This document shows, in pieces, positions 25,428 through 35,451 of a stretch of 64,000 nucleotides of DNA. The stretch's first letter is position 1. Each line of letters starts with the position of its first letter. Below the pieces are notes generated by a model that did not search any database, was not told where the DNA came from, and was given only the letters and a program-made list of their open reading frames with translations. Origin of the DNA: Mucor racemosus (taxonomy: Eukaryota > Mucoromycota > Mucoromycetes > Mucorales > Mucoraceae); NCBI GenBank assembly GCA_027405735.1, contig JAPEHQ010000002.1, positions 1,178,001 to 1,242,000 on the forward strand, written 5' to 3'. The translations under genes were made by a program, and so were the position numbers.

Positions 25428-25428
25428 G

Positions 25429-25437
25429 TGATCAAAA
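25429..25437. repeat. target site duplication, LINE 5' side
   Basis: TGATCAAAA, matching 19882-19890. Confidence 0.85.
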
Positions 25438-25650
25438 TCATGAGTGTTAGTAAGGATAAAATGAGTCCCGAAAATGTCCGCTACAAAGTCTGAATTTTCA
25501 GACCATACATGCTTAAATTTAAGAAAAAGTTGAAAAAAAAAATACTTTTTTATTTAAAACTTAGATATATTATAGTTTATATAATAGACTTAGCTACTCT
25601 TGATTACAGCGTCGCCCTGCGAGCTATATTTTGCAATTTTTTTCAATGAA

Positions 25651-26888
25651 TGCATGATTTGACAGATAGTTTTTTCTAGTCTTAAATAAACTACATTTAC
25701 TAGTATCAGTAAGCAATGTTATAAAATACTAATTTTATAGCTTAGATAAAACACTACTTGCTCTAGCTCTACAGCACTGCGAAATGTGTTAGGATCCGTA
25801 TTTTAATGAGGTTTGGCACTCTTAATTGCCCCCCCCACCCAAACAAAGCTGATTTTACAAATTTTAAATTTCAATGAGGATTTAAAGTTGACCAAAACGA
25901 ATCTGATGTCAATTTTATTTATACTATTTTATCTTAAAGTATATTCACACTTGCTGAAAATTTTTAATTGACACAATTCATCTAAATTATTCATTTTATT
26001 GCACATTATTGTTAGTGATGTCGATTTGAATAATAATGCAATTTTACGTTCCGCATGAAATTCTCAATATTACCCAAATGACAATTTACATTAGTTGATA
26101 TATAGTACTTCTTTCTTGCATTGAATAGTAAATAAAAAAAATATGAGCTGATTGTATAGATGCTACTCTATGTATTTCAGGATTTTTTTTAAGCGTGGTT
26201 TTCACAAATCACATGATATGCTTGATGGTCGTTTTTTTTCAAAAAGTAAAAAAATTCGGTCATTTTTGCCTTAGTATATGTAGAGGATAGAGGATGCAAG
26301 GATAGAGATGTAAAGGATAGTAAAAAAAACTCATTTTTGGAGTTTAAAAAAAGGTTTTAGCAATTTTGAACTGAATTCACGAATGATTGTAAGCATTTGA
26401 GCTCGATCATCATAAAAGAGAAAAAATACAGAAAGATGGTACACAATGTGAGAAAATGTTTGACCAAGCTTGCGGTTTGGAAATCAACGAAAAAATGCTT
26501 TGAAAATCCTTGAAAGGTGTCATTTTTATTCAAAATGTGCATAAATACGGTGTAAAAAGCATTATAACTATAGTTTTGTGGGTTTTTTAGATGTATTTAT
26601 ATTAAGTGATAGTTATCTTTATATTTCTGATTGCCATCGAGTTTTTTTTTATAAAAGTATTACAGATAACTGATACCCTGGGATGAACATCATGTTGCAA
26701 TGGTGCAACATTTGACAGATAATTCATAGCCAGATTTTGAAATTCAAACATCTAAGATGGGTTAATGAGAAGAAGGTGGCATGATTACATTATACGACGT
26801 GCGAAAATAGTTAAAATCAGGGTCTTTTTTTATCTTTTTTTGTACAAAGGGACCTTATTCTCTTTCTTCTTTTTATACTACCAAGAGA
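25651..26888. other. intergenic, promoter of PhyH-family gene at its end
   Basis: AT-rich, with a C-rich patch CCCCCCCACCC near 25831. The last ~60 bases before the ATG at 26889 include TTATTCTCTTTCTTC and TTTATACT, a pyrimidine-rich stretch and TATA-like box typical of a promoter. No gene seen. Confidence 0.5.
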
Positions 26889-27955
26889 ATGATTACAGAT
26901 ATTAACGGTACCCCCATTCAAGAAGCTCTTCATAACGAAGGATATGTCATAATCGATAATCTTATTCCAAAAGATTTGTTCAGCAACTTAGTTGAAGCCT
27001 GTGATCGAGTTGTTGACCGAGCTCGACGAGGAGATTGGAAATATCGGTATATATGTTCACATTTCCAGAAAAATTCACTGAAAATTACTCACAAATAAAT
27101 GCTTTATAGTCGTTTGGTGGGAACGCAGTTCCCTCCATGGACAGAAGGTACTGACGTATGGGGTGTACAGCACTTGATGCATCCTGAATTAAAAGAGCCC
27201 GCATTCGCTAGATGGTATGGATCATCACAATTGCAAGAAGCTGTATGTCAATTATTAGGGACTAAACCTGACGAGTTGCAACTCGGTAAAGAAAACAATT
27301 TTGGATCTTTCTATTGCTTCTCGTTATTTAACTAATAATTATATCGTAGAATTGTTTAATTTATTGATCAATCCTCAAGATTCTGATTTCGATTTAACAT
27401 GGCACAGAGATTCAGTACCTGCCGAAACTGATGAAGAAAAAGAACGAGAAATTTTGGCCATTCCTCATTATGGCACTCAATGGAATACGTAAGTGTTATT
27501 TTTCCCATTGGTAAGAAAAGTTCTCAATGTTAAAACAAATATGATATAGAGCATTGTACCAAGATGGATGTTTATATGTAGTACCACGCTCACACCGTAG
27601 AACGAGAACACCTGAAGAACGTCATATTACCATTCATGATCCCAAAAGTCATGAAATGCCCGGCATGATCAAGGTTATTTTGAAACCTGGACAATCTGTC
27701 TTTTATGATAGTAACATTCTTCATCGTGCTGCTTATGAAAGTAGCTCCAAGAGAGCAACATTGCATGCTTGTATGGGTACTATTGAAGGAGGAGATCATC
27801 GTGCTGCCAATATTTTCCAGCATGGCTTGGATTGGATGAACTCATCTGAATTCAAAGAAAGTTTACCTTCTACTTTGGATAAACCTTATGCAAATGTACT
27901 TGCAATGGCAGAAAGTGCAGGTTTAAGCAAACTTGAAACGGCACCAATTCATTGA
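26889..27955 (+). CDS. phytanoyl-CoA dioxygenase (PhyH) family protein
   Basis: Exons 26889-27046, 27110-27285, 27350-27488 and 27550-27955 give 292 residues. The N-terminal EALHNEGYVIIDNLIPKDL is the typical PhyH opening. The Fe(II) ligands are seen as HxD in LTWHRDSVP and a distal His in SNILHRAAYE; the Arg of SSKRATLHACMG is the likely 2-oxoglutarate ligand. A double-stranded beta-helix core runs through GCLYVVPRSHRRTRTPEE and GQSVFYDSN. It is therefore probably an Fe(II)/2-oxoglutarate dioxygenase. The substrate is unknown; fungal members are diverse and phytanoyl-CoA should not be assumed. It converges with SLY1, whose conserved-frame stop lies 62 bp away. Confidence 0.88.
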
Positions 27956-28017
27956 TTTATCATGATTCAATTCACATATATCTAATAAATGTGGTATTAT
28001 TATTAATTTTATTAAAT

Positions 28018-30307
28018 TTAAGCTAATGAGCTCTCCTTTCCAAGAGTGGCTAATTGATCCAAAAATTGGTGAGGTGATAAAATATCAGTAGAACCATATG
28101 TAATCTTCTTTTTTCCATTATTTTGCTATAATTCCAAATGTATTAGTTGGGAAAATCCATAATAATTTTGTATATAAAACTACTTACTGTTGCAAGCTCC
28201 TGCAAATTTTGATATTCTACATAATTGCCACCTCCAACAACAAAAACAATAGCTTCTTGGAAAGCAACCTTATGTTGACGTGGAGATCTTGAATTTTTAC
28301 TGACCTTTGGATCGAAATACAAGTAATCGCTTGCCTTCGATGCTTCATTTTGTGGTGGTGTCATAATATCAGAAACAATCTTACTAACAACTAATTCCTT
28401 GCGAGTGGGTAACAGATTCTTGACTCCTGATAACAGATTCTCAAAACCACCACCTAAACCACCTTCTTTTAATCTATCAGATAACTTGTTACCAATGCTA
28501 CTAAAACCACGGAATAAATCAGCTTGAGAAAATCCAGTTTGAGGTTGAGAAGGTGCGGATATCATGGATGTCATACGCATTAAAGCACGTACTCTAATAA
28601 GATTTCTGTTAATATATGATTTAGAAATAAAAATTATGTCCTTACTTTTTAATATAATTCAATGGTTCCATATCACATCCAGCTTCAGAAAGAGCCTTCT
28701 CGTAAGCTTCCATATCATCTTTTGGAAGCTCTTCTACAGTTGACAAGTAATAAATCAAAAACAATCTCATTTTATCCTCTGGATTTTTCTTTTCCACATC
28801 GCGGATAGTTTCCAATAGTGTATTTTTGTTTTGTCTAGTGATACTTTCTTCAATTTGAAAGAAATTATCCAATTGTCTATCCTTGATATCATTTAAAAGT
28901 GCAGTAGCGACATTCATGTGCATATCTAATGTTGCTTTTCTTGCCGTTAATTCGGGTAATGCAGTAATGGCTGATTTGAGCAACTTGGTATTGGAAGACA
29001 TATCAATGTTTCCAACATCTTCCAATGAAGATACACCACTAATGCCTGTAATTTCAGCAGCATCCTTCTTGTATTTGTTTAATTCAATATCAATATCCTC
29101 AGCTACTTGAGGAAATGGACTTGATGCATTCTTTGACCAAAAGAAATCTTTAGCTTCGAGATCGTAGCTCTTTCTTTTGGATCCATTTTCACCGCCTTCA
29201 ATAGTGATACGGTTTAATTTCATTGAAAGAACATCATGAATAAGTGCTTCGTAAGTCCAAGAATGACTCAACATGGGAGTTAAATCCATACTTCGATCCA
29301 ACAAAATGAGGACAGGTCGCTGCAAATTGGCAGCAGTGTTTTCTGAAAATAAGTTGGTTCTACTGTTCATAACATGATCACGCAATTTACTGTCGAGTTT
29401 ATTAGCAATACTTTCGGCAGCATTTCCTCGAGGACAACGAATAATAGGAATGACTCCCATAGTAACAATGACTGAAAATAATGCATTAACAGTTTTATCG
29501 ATTGTTTCGTCAATTAATGTTTCGGTTGCAGTTGGATTATTCAAATTAATAAATGTTTGTGGTTGATTAAGTGAGAACACATTAGGATTTGTACAAATGA
29601 AATTAAGATATTGATCAAAAACCTAGAATAAATGTATCAGTATATTTGGTATAAATCTATACTTTTTAATTTTTTTCCTTACTTGATTCACCATATCTGA
29701 GGTATTATCAGTAATTGTAGTTGTTGCGAATTCTTCTAAAACAGGTCGAGGTATAGTCGAACAAAAGTTAATATAATATGAATCATACAAATTACGACTT
29801 AAATCCTAATATAAAAAGACATTGTTTTAGTTGCTAGGCTAATTAGTTCGTTGCTATGGCAACCATACCTCGCAGATCATTTTAATATTTTCTGATGTAG
29901 GTTCGACAAAATAAACAGCTGGTACATCGGGTAAAGGTGATCTATCTTGAGACAAAAGCCTGTAATCATGTCAGATTTTAAACTAATATAATATAATATA
30001 TATATTTTTAATTTACATGTGTACTGTTACTCCATTTTCACGAAGATCGTTTACACGCATAATAGATGAGATTATATCTTGGCCAAATTTATCAAAGATT
30101 AGAACTTTCCATACAACATTTTCAGGATTATTGCTTTCTGTTGGTCCGCCATCAGGCGAGTTGAGGTGGAGCATGTTTGCAACAGCAGCTAAATTACTAG
30201 TATTAGTATACCTAATATAGTAGATATCTCACATTCCTAGTACCATATTGTGCTGATCGTAATGAATTGGCATCTACCAAAGGAATAGTATTTATTTGAT
30301 TTTGCAT
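28018..30307 (-). CDS. SLY1: SLY1, Sec1/Munc18-family SNARE regulator (apparent 1-base frameshift near C-terminus)
   Basis: Seven exons: 30244-30307, 30017-30188, 29869-29959, 29683-29805, 28646-29622, 28188-28593, 28018-28126. About 646 residues, the usual SLY1 length. Motifs: [111 protein letters not shown], and a terminal KKITYGSTD. In the family SLY1 binds syntaxin Sed5 and drives ER-Golgi fusion. Intron 1 has a rare donor, GTACTA, with branch box TACTAATAC. After GSTD the conserved ending ([14 protein letters not shown]) needs four T residues where the sequence has five (A5 on + strand, 28079-28083). As written, the frame runs on to a stop at 27923-27925 inside the neighbouring gene. Confidence 0.93.
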
Positions 30308-30519
30308 ATTCGCGTTTGGAAGATAAAGAGAAACAAAAGCACAATCACTTGAGAGCCAATTACTTTACTTTTCGTACCAAGCTGTAATTGATAATGGTCG
30401 TGACGATTTCAAAAGATCCAAATTTGGACAAAATTGCATATAAAGGTGCCCATAGTATCACGTGATTTATTTTTATTTTTTGGTTGATATAATTATAAAT
30501 TAAAAAATTAGCATCTAAA

Positions 30520-30593
30520 GCTTCCGTGGCGCAATTGGCTAGCGCGTCTGACTGTTAATCAGGAGGTTGGTGGTTCAAGCCCACCCGGGAGCG
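30520..30593 (+). tRNA. tRNA-Asn (GTT)
   Basis: A 74-bp cloverleaf with no intron. Acceptor strands GCTTCCG and CGGGAGC pair (one G-T). The D arm contains TGGCGCAATTGGCTAGCGC (A box). The anticodon arm CTGA-CTGTTAA-TCAG gives anticodon GTT. The T arm has GGTTCAAGCC (B box). The discriminator is G. A T-rich pol III terminator begins two bases later. Confidence 0.97.
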
Positions 30594-30594
30594 A

Positions 30595-30604
30595 TTTTTT
30601 TTTT
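30595..30604 (+). terminator. RNA polymerase III terminator
   Basis: Ten consecutive T residues immediately downstream of tRNA-Asn. Confidence 0.85.
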
Positions 30605-31489
30605 GCACTTTTTCACAAAAAGGCGGAGTTTCAATTGAGATTGTAGTAAATTGAATATAGAATAAAGAGTAAAAAAAATAGAGTATAGCCAATGCAGTTA
30701 TATCTATTAAATGAGCACCAGATTTTAAGTTGTCCAACTATAATAAATGTTTTATATAAATATATAAGAAAAATAAGAATGTACAATGAAATATATAGAA
30801 AATAATTCAAGGGATCTTATAAAATAGTAAATGTAAAGCAAAGAATATCAAAATGATACTAGAATAGTATATAATCAAAACATAGATAAGAAATAAGATA
30901 TGTTTATTAATTGTTCTTTTTAAATGTTGTTATTTATACTAATGTTTGTCTGTTAGAACATCCTTGATGTTGATAATGTTGTTTGAATCTGATAATAAAA
31001 TGTCTTTACTGACATCTAAAGAAAAAGTTGAGTTTGTAGATTGTGGTGATATGAGATGTGGTTACATCCGTATATTTTCATGAATATGTGTTGATTTATA
31101 ATCACTGAGTAAAGATTTGTAAAGATTAGGCAAAGATTTCAGACATTGATCCTGTCAATATTCGGTTATATTGTATTTATGGTAATTGAATCTGTTGTTC
31201 TTTTTGTATGAGTTGTAGAATAATATAATGAGAGATTAAATCAATAGAATATAAGGTTTCGTGAGTTTTTTGTATGATTTGTATTACTTCTGAACTAGAA
31301 TCTGGAAATATAATATAATTTTTGGGGATCAAGATTGTTTGTTTATTTTTGACAGATAATAGTTTATTTTAAGAAAAAAAAGGAGAGTTGCTGTTCGATT
31401 TGCAACAACAATTAATACCAAGTAATTTTATAAAAATGAAAAATAAAATAACAAATAAAAGCGTTGATAAATACAATTATCGTCTTTTG
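30605..31489. other. intergenic, no gene seen
   Basis: AT-rich sequence between the tRNA and the foldback element. No coding or RNA gene recognised. Confidence 0.5.
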
Positions 31490-32264
31490 TAAGTATAAAA
31501 CACGAGCCGAGCCTTGGACGAGCTTTTGACTTCTTCTTAAAAAGTTCAAATTTAATAATAGCTAGTAAATGATATGACATTATTACTTTAGATAATTGTC
31601 ACTTGAAAGGTAAAATAAAGCTCGCATTGAGATGATGAGTTTTAGTCGCTGCATAAAAAAGCTCGTGTGGGGTGAACGAGCTCTAGTCACGCGCAGAAAA
31701 AAAAAGCTCGGCTCATTTAAAGTAAATATCTGAAATAACAATGGCAACTTTGGTCTATAAAAGGTGTCATTTCATTGTAGTGATATTAAACGAGCCGAGC
31801 CTTTTTTATGCAGCCGAGCTTTTCTCAAGGCTCGTTAAAGTTAGACGAGCTTACAAAAAAGCTCGTTCAACCTCGACGAGCTTTTTTTTGCGCGTGACTA
31901 GAGCTCGTTTACCCCAAACGAGCTTTTTTATGCAGCGACTAAAACTCATCATCTCAATGCGAGCTTTATTTTACCTTTCCAGTGACAAATATCTAAAGTA
32001 AAGCAAACTTATGAATGTCAATTGACAATTATCTAAAGTAATAATGTCATAGCATTTACTAATTATTATTTAAATTTGAACTTTTTGAAAAGAAGTCAAA
32101 AGCTCGTCTTTCTCAAACGAGCTTTTTAAAAAAAAGTCAAAAACTCGTCTTTGTCAAACGAGCTTTTATTAAAGCTCGGCTCGAGCTCGAGTGATACAAA
32201 GCTCGGCTCGTTGTGGCGAGCTTTGGTCAAGCTCGTCCTAGGCTCGGCTCGTCTTTTATACTTA
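31490..32264. mobile_element. 775-bp foldback element (long inverted repeat, CGAGC/GCTCG-rich)
   Basis: The ends are inverted: TAAGTATAAAA then ACGAGCCGAGCCT on the left, mirrored by AGGCTCGGCTCG then TTTTATACTTA on the right. Inner arms 31585-31713 and 31876-32000 are nearly identical when one is reverse-complemented (shared: AAGCTCGCATTGAGATGATG, TTTTAGTCGCTGCATAAAAA, CTCTAGTCACGCGCA). Arms are separated by a ~160-base loop. Roughly thirty CGAGC or GCTCG pentamers occur in 775 bp of otherwise AT-rich DNA. No coding capacity and no clear target duplication. It would fold into a long hairpin if transcribed or single-stranded. The superfamily is unknown. Confidence 0.75.
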
Positions 32265-32559
32265 TTTCATTGCAATAAAGATTGACCAATTTTCACGTAC
32301 TCCTCTTTCTTTATTATTTACAACATGGTACCAGAATAAAATTCTCTAGTCATAAAACTAAAGATGCAATAGATAGTATGTCCGTTGTACCATGGGTATT
32401 ACCTGTGTATTCAGTATTATGTTGATGCCAAGTAGTGTCATTTCTAGTAAATAGTAATGGTAAATATATTAAGCTCACGTGATATATATCATGTGCATTC
32501 CGCCCTGTTCGGTTCGATAGATCTGTTCGGTATTTAGCCATTATTGGTTAAAATTTTTT
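32265..32559. other. spacer between the two GC-motif-rich elements, no gene seen
   Basis: Short AT-rich stretch, including a C/G-rich patch near 32500 (CCGCCCTGTTCGGTTCG). Nothing recognised. Confidence 0.4.
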
Positions 32560-33060
32560 AGTAATGTCCTGCTTGGGGCTCGATGAAAACATTGAAAGCT
32601 TGCTTGTATGCTTGCTCGAAATGCTTCAAATTGAAATAGTTTTTTGCTTGCTGCATGTAAACCTGCTTGCTTGCATGCTTTCAAATCAAGTAAGAAAGCA
32701 CGTAACACAGGGCAATTTTATTCAATTTACGCAATTTTAGCTTTAAAAATAATGACAAAATGCATCACATTTTGAACCAATATCAGGCTGAAAATATATA
32801 GTACCCCAATGCTTGCGCTTGCACTCAGATTTGCTTGTTTGCTTATATGCTCGTTCTCGATTTGTTTGGCTTTTTGAAAAATTAGATAATAATTAGTTTA
32901 TGCTTGGTTGCTTGCTTTCAAAGCTGAAAATGCTCGATATACAACTGCTCGATGAGCCTTTTCCTAGGCTCGGATTTGCTTGAGTAATGTTAAAATATTT
33001 TAGACTCGGCAAATGCTTGTTGAAACTGCTTACGCTCGCTTGAGCTCAGTCATTTTATAA
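32560..33060. repeat. GCTTGC/GCTCG-rich repeat block
   Basis: About 500 bp dense in TGCTTG, GCTTGC and GCTCG motifs (for example TGCTTGCTTGCATGC and TTGCTTGTTTGCTTATATGC). Its right end, read in reverse, starts TATAAAATGACTGAGCTCAAG and resembles the end of the foldback element at 31490-32264 (TATAAAAGACGAGCC). It may be a degenerate relative. No coding capacity. Confidence 0.45.
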
Positions 33061-33209
33061 ATGCTAGTTGTAATTCTGGTGGATTAATTGTATTGGAAAT
33101 AATCGTTATCTACATACTGTACGGATATTTTTCGAGCACGTACGGTCAGCAGAATTGAGAAAACAAAAAAAATTGTTAAGCGTTTGATCTTGTAAACCAT
33201 ATAAATGAT

Positions 33210-33502
33210 ATGGGTCTCGAAACAAATCATATGAGTATGCCTCAAAGAAAGCGAGGATATCAAAGCAGAGAAACTCAACTGAGCACTAGAAATCTGGAGG
33301 AAATGTTTGAAAAGCTCATTGAGGAACATCCTGAGACCAAGTACTGTATCTTCTGGGTGAGATTGAAAGTCAAAGGTACCTCCTCTCAAGAAATATCAAA
33401 GGATACAAGAGCAGGAAAGCAGTTGATGGTGTAAAACTTGTTGAGAATTTCATGAATCAAGAAGAAGTGAAATTTAAAAGGAAATTCGGGAATTCAGAAT
33501 GA
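33210..33502 (+). pseudogene. unrecognised coding remnant
   Basis: A frame from 33210 (MPQRKRGYQSRETQL, EEMFEKLIEEHPETK, CIFWVRLKVKGTSS) has protein-like charged composition. It is followed near 33415 by a second frame (VDGVKLVENFMNQEEVKFK) ending at about 33502, which suggests one frameshift. Family not recognised. It could be part of a decayed transposon, since the region around it is repeat-derived. Confidence 0.25.
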
Positions 33503-33839
33503 GTAAGAATGCGTTTGCTGCTCCTTTGATGCCATCAAAGACGACAACGTCTTTGTTAATTGAAGAGGGCAATCTCGAATTCCAAATAATCGTTGCTCTT
33601 ACCCCTCTTGGTCTGTATGGAGATAGACAGAGCAATAAAAAATTGAACAGAAATTTTGGTATCAGTCATAAGAATATATTTACACCTATTTTGCTTACAT
33701 GAGGAACATCTGGAGAAACAACGAGAAATAGAGAAAAAATTATCATACTAAATTGCTAATTGATTACACTCTTTTTAGCTGTCAAGAAAGAAGGTTATCT
33801 AAAGAAGAAACAGATACAAAAATTATTGATATTATAAAG

Positions 33840-33985
33840 TGTCGGTTTTCGAGGATATTAAACAGCCAATTTTGAAGCCAATTCCATTTCTAACTCACAT
33901 TGAAATGCAATTCTTATAAATAGTCTTTTAAACCAAGACCTAGAAGCTCTTGGTTCTTTCTTTTACCATTAGTTTTTCTAGTAAT
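33840..33985. repeat. 146-bp repeat, copy 1
   Basis: Nearly identical to 62426-62571 (about 92 percent by eye) in the same orientation. Both start TGTCGGTTTTCGA and contain a TATA-like CTTATAAAT. Possibly an LTR fragment with its promoter; no partner end was found. Confidence 0.6.
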
Positions 33986-34379
33986 AAAGCCTACGTTCTC
34001 CATGATAAATGTTACTAGTCTTTATTATTATTCTTTCTATAAATAAGATTGTATGTATCCATAAACTCTCATAAAGCATACGCATAATTAACACAAAAAA
34101 TCTATTCATCATTATAATGTTCCAACATGTACTGTAGATATAATAACCTCTATCTTTTAGAAAACTTTCTTTGAGTGCTTCTCATTTACTATTTGCAGTA
34201 GAGTTATCATAAATTGAAGATATGACTCCATCATCATCATCGTCTTTATCAGCAAATTTCATCGTAACATTTTTTTGGGTCCCATCCTTTGAAAGTAATC
34301 AACTGTAAAATACTCCCTATTTTTATGAGTTCTCTCAAATTTGTCGATTAGCTCAAGAATATAATTAGGTGTGTCGTAT
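33986..34379. other. intergenic, no gene seen
   Basis: AT-rich sequence between the 146-bp repeat and the Harbinger relic. It may belong to the 3' part of that element, but I could not identify its end. Confidence 0.4.
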
Positions 34380-35060
34380 TACAAACAAAAGTTATATAAT
34401 ACAGCACACACTTGTGCCTATCGATTAATGTGGCGTACATTGTCCTTTGAATTAACATTAATTCGAAGCTCTTCCAAGGAAGGGAATCTACCTTTTAAGG
34501 CAGCGAGGCAATGTTCAACACGAACTCGAGCATGCAACAAATAATAGCTAAATTTCGTATCATTATGAGAGAGTCCTCCATGCAGGGAAGGTTTTTTGAT
34601 GGGAATGCATCATGGCTCTCGCTTATAAGCCGAGCCGCCGATGATATATTCGTTGTTTTCAAAATACTCTTCTATTTTTGTAGCAAAGAGACCATATTTC
34701 AAAACACCAGTATCATTGGTGCTATCATAGTGATCTGCTTCAACATAAAGAATTCGCAAATCACTATCACAGATGAATACGCTTTTCAAAGCATACTTCA
34801 TCTTGTGACTAAAAAACTTCTCCTGATGCCATCCTGTCCCTTTGAATAAGGGAATCAAACTTCCATCAATGAAACTTAGACAGTCTGAGAAGCCATATTC
34901 CCTTTATGTTTGGCAATTAGCTCCATTTTTTTTACTACTTGAGGGCCAGTGGAGATACTTATTAGCTACGTTACTAGCAGTAACCATAAATCTTTGAGGA
35001 TACAAGTCAACAGAGCCATTCATTAGTAAGAGCCATCTATAATTCAAGGCATTTATTTAA
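34380..35060 (-). pseudogene. PIF/Harbinger transposase (DDE_Tnp_4 type), degenerate
   Basis: Read on the minus strand: RFMVTASNVANKYLHWPSS, then YGFSDCLSFIDGSLIPLFK (first Asp in the family's xDGT-like motif), KMKYALKSVFICDSDLRILY, DHYDSTNDTGVLKYGLF (second Asp), EYIIGGSAYKREP and, after a stop, FSYYLLHARVRVEHCLAALK (the RARxxVE block with the catalytic Glu) and GRFPSLEELR. Stops interrupt the frame: TAA before REYGF (about 34908), TGA after KREP (about 34608) and TAG near 34415. The usual GDSAY motif reads GGSAY. The order and spacing of blocks identify PIF/Harbinger; the gene is dead. Confidence 0.85.
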
Positions 35061-35169
35061 TAGGTACATGGCGATTAGCCTCGTCTTGTTCTTCATTGTT
35101 GAAATTAATCATTGATTGACATAATTCTCTGCCACTTCATCCAATTTATCGACATTATTATCATCGTGG

Positions 35170-35451
35170 TCAAATAGAGCATAATTTATTATAGTCTTCT
35201 TTTTTACCAGAATATTTGGTTGAAGAAGAAGACGAGGGGTGAGAAGTCTCACTAAAATATCTTGCAGAAATAATAGAAGGACTACTTGGACCAACAGAAG
35301 AGATTAAGGCAACAGAGGAGCTAGCGAAAGGACTCTTGTAGATTACCAATGGCATGACATCACCACAGGAATTACCGGGATTAGCAACATCAGTGTTTCT
35401 GCCTCCCAAGATTGGCTTTAGTTCATGGTAATGCGGACAAAATTCGAGCAT
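35170..35451 (-). pseudogene. Myb/SANT-like partner protein of the PIF/Harbinger element (fragment)
   Basis: A minus-strand frame begins with FCPHYHELKPILGGRNTDV, resembling the C-CPYYEELDxILGxRP block found at the end of the Myb/SANT-like domain in fungal Harbinger partner proteins. A Ser/Pro-rich tail (SSSVALISSVGPSSPSI) follows. It lies just upstream of the transposase relic on the same strand, as expected for a two-gene Harbinger element. The N-terminal Myb helices are not recognisable upstream, so it is a fragment. Confidence 0.5.

Larger units (their letters stand above)
19891..25428 (-). mobile_element. L1-like non-LTR retrotransposon (LINE), ORFs intact
   Basis: A 5.5-kb element on the minus strand with two long intact ORFs, an 18-base poly(T) on the plus strand at 19892-19909 (the 3' poly(A) tail) and a 9-bp target duplication. 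ORF1 is a zinc-knuckle protein; ORF2 has AP endonuclease and reverse transcriptase. The RT motifs (LPKKGNLEDLANWRPISL; YADD) are those of the L1/Tx1 group. Two-ORF L1-like elements of this type (Grem-LINE1) are reported at Mucor centromeres; whether this is one of them needs a search. The insertion lies between ATE1 and the PhyH-family gene. Only one base separates ORF1's ATG from the target duplication, so there is no 5' UTR: either 5' truncation or an unusual element structure. Confidence 0.93.
19195..25650 (+). repeat. repeat family R, copy 2, split by the LINE
   Basis: The two halves (about 19195-19890 and 25429-25650) are collinear with the uninterrupted copy at 6945-7790 (opposite strand). 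The LINE sits exactly between them. Both outer ends of copy 2 carry a related ~55-bp segment in the same orientation (19196-19252 and 25585-25645; shared features CTCAATTACGGC/CTTGATTACAGC and TTTTGCAATTTTTTT), whereas copy 1 shows only one such end. Confidence 0.65.

Noticed and set aside
22095..25493. Many open frames antisense to the LINE
   Set aside because: Shadows of the two long LINE ORFs, a by-product of the element's higher GC content.
31741..32001. 86-codon frame inside the foldback element
   Set aside because: It spans the loop and one inverted arm; the sequence is explained by the inverted-repeat structure.
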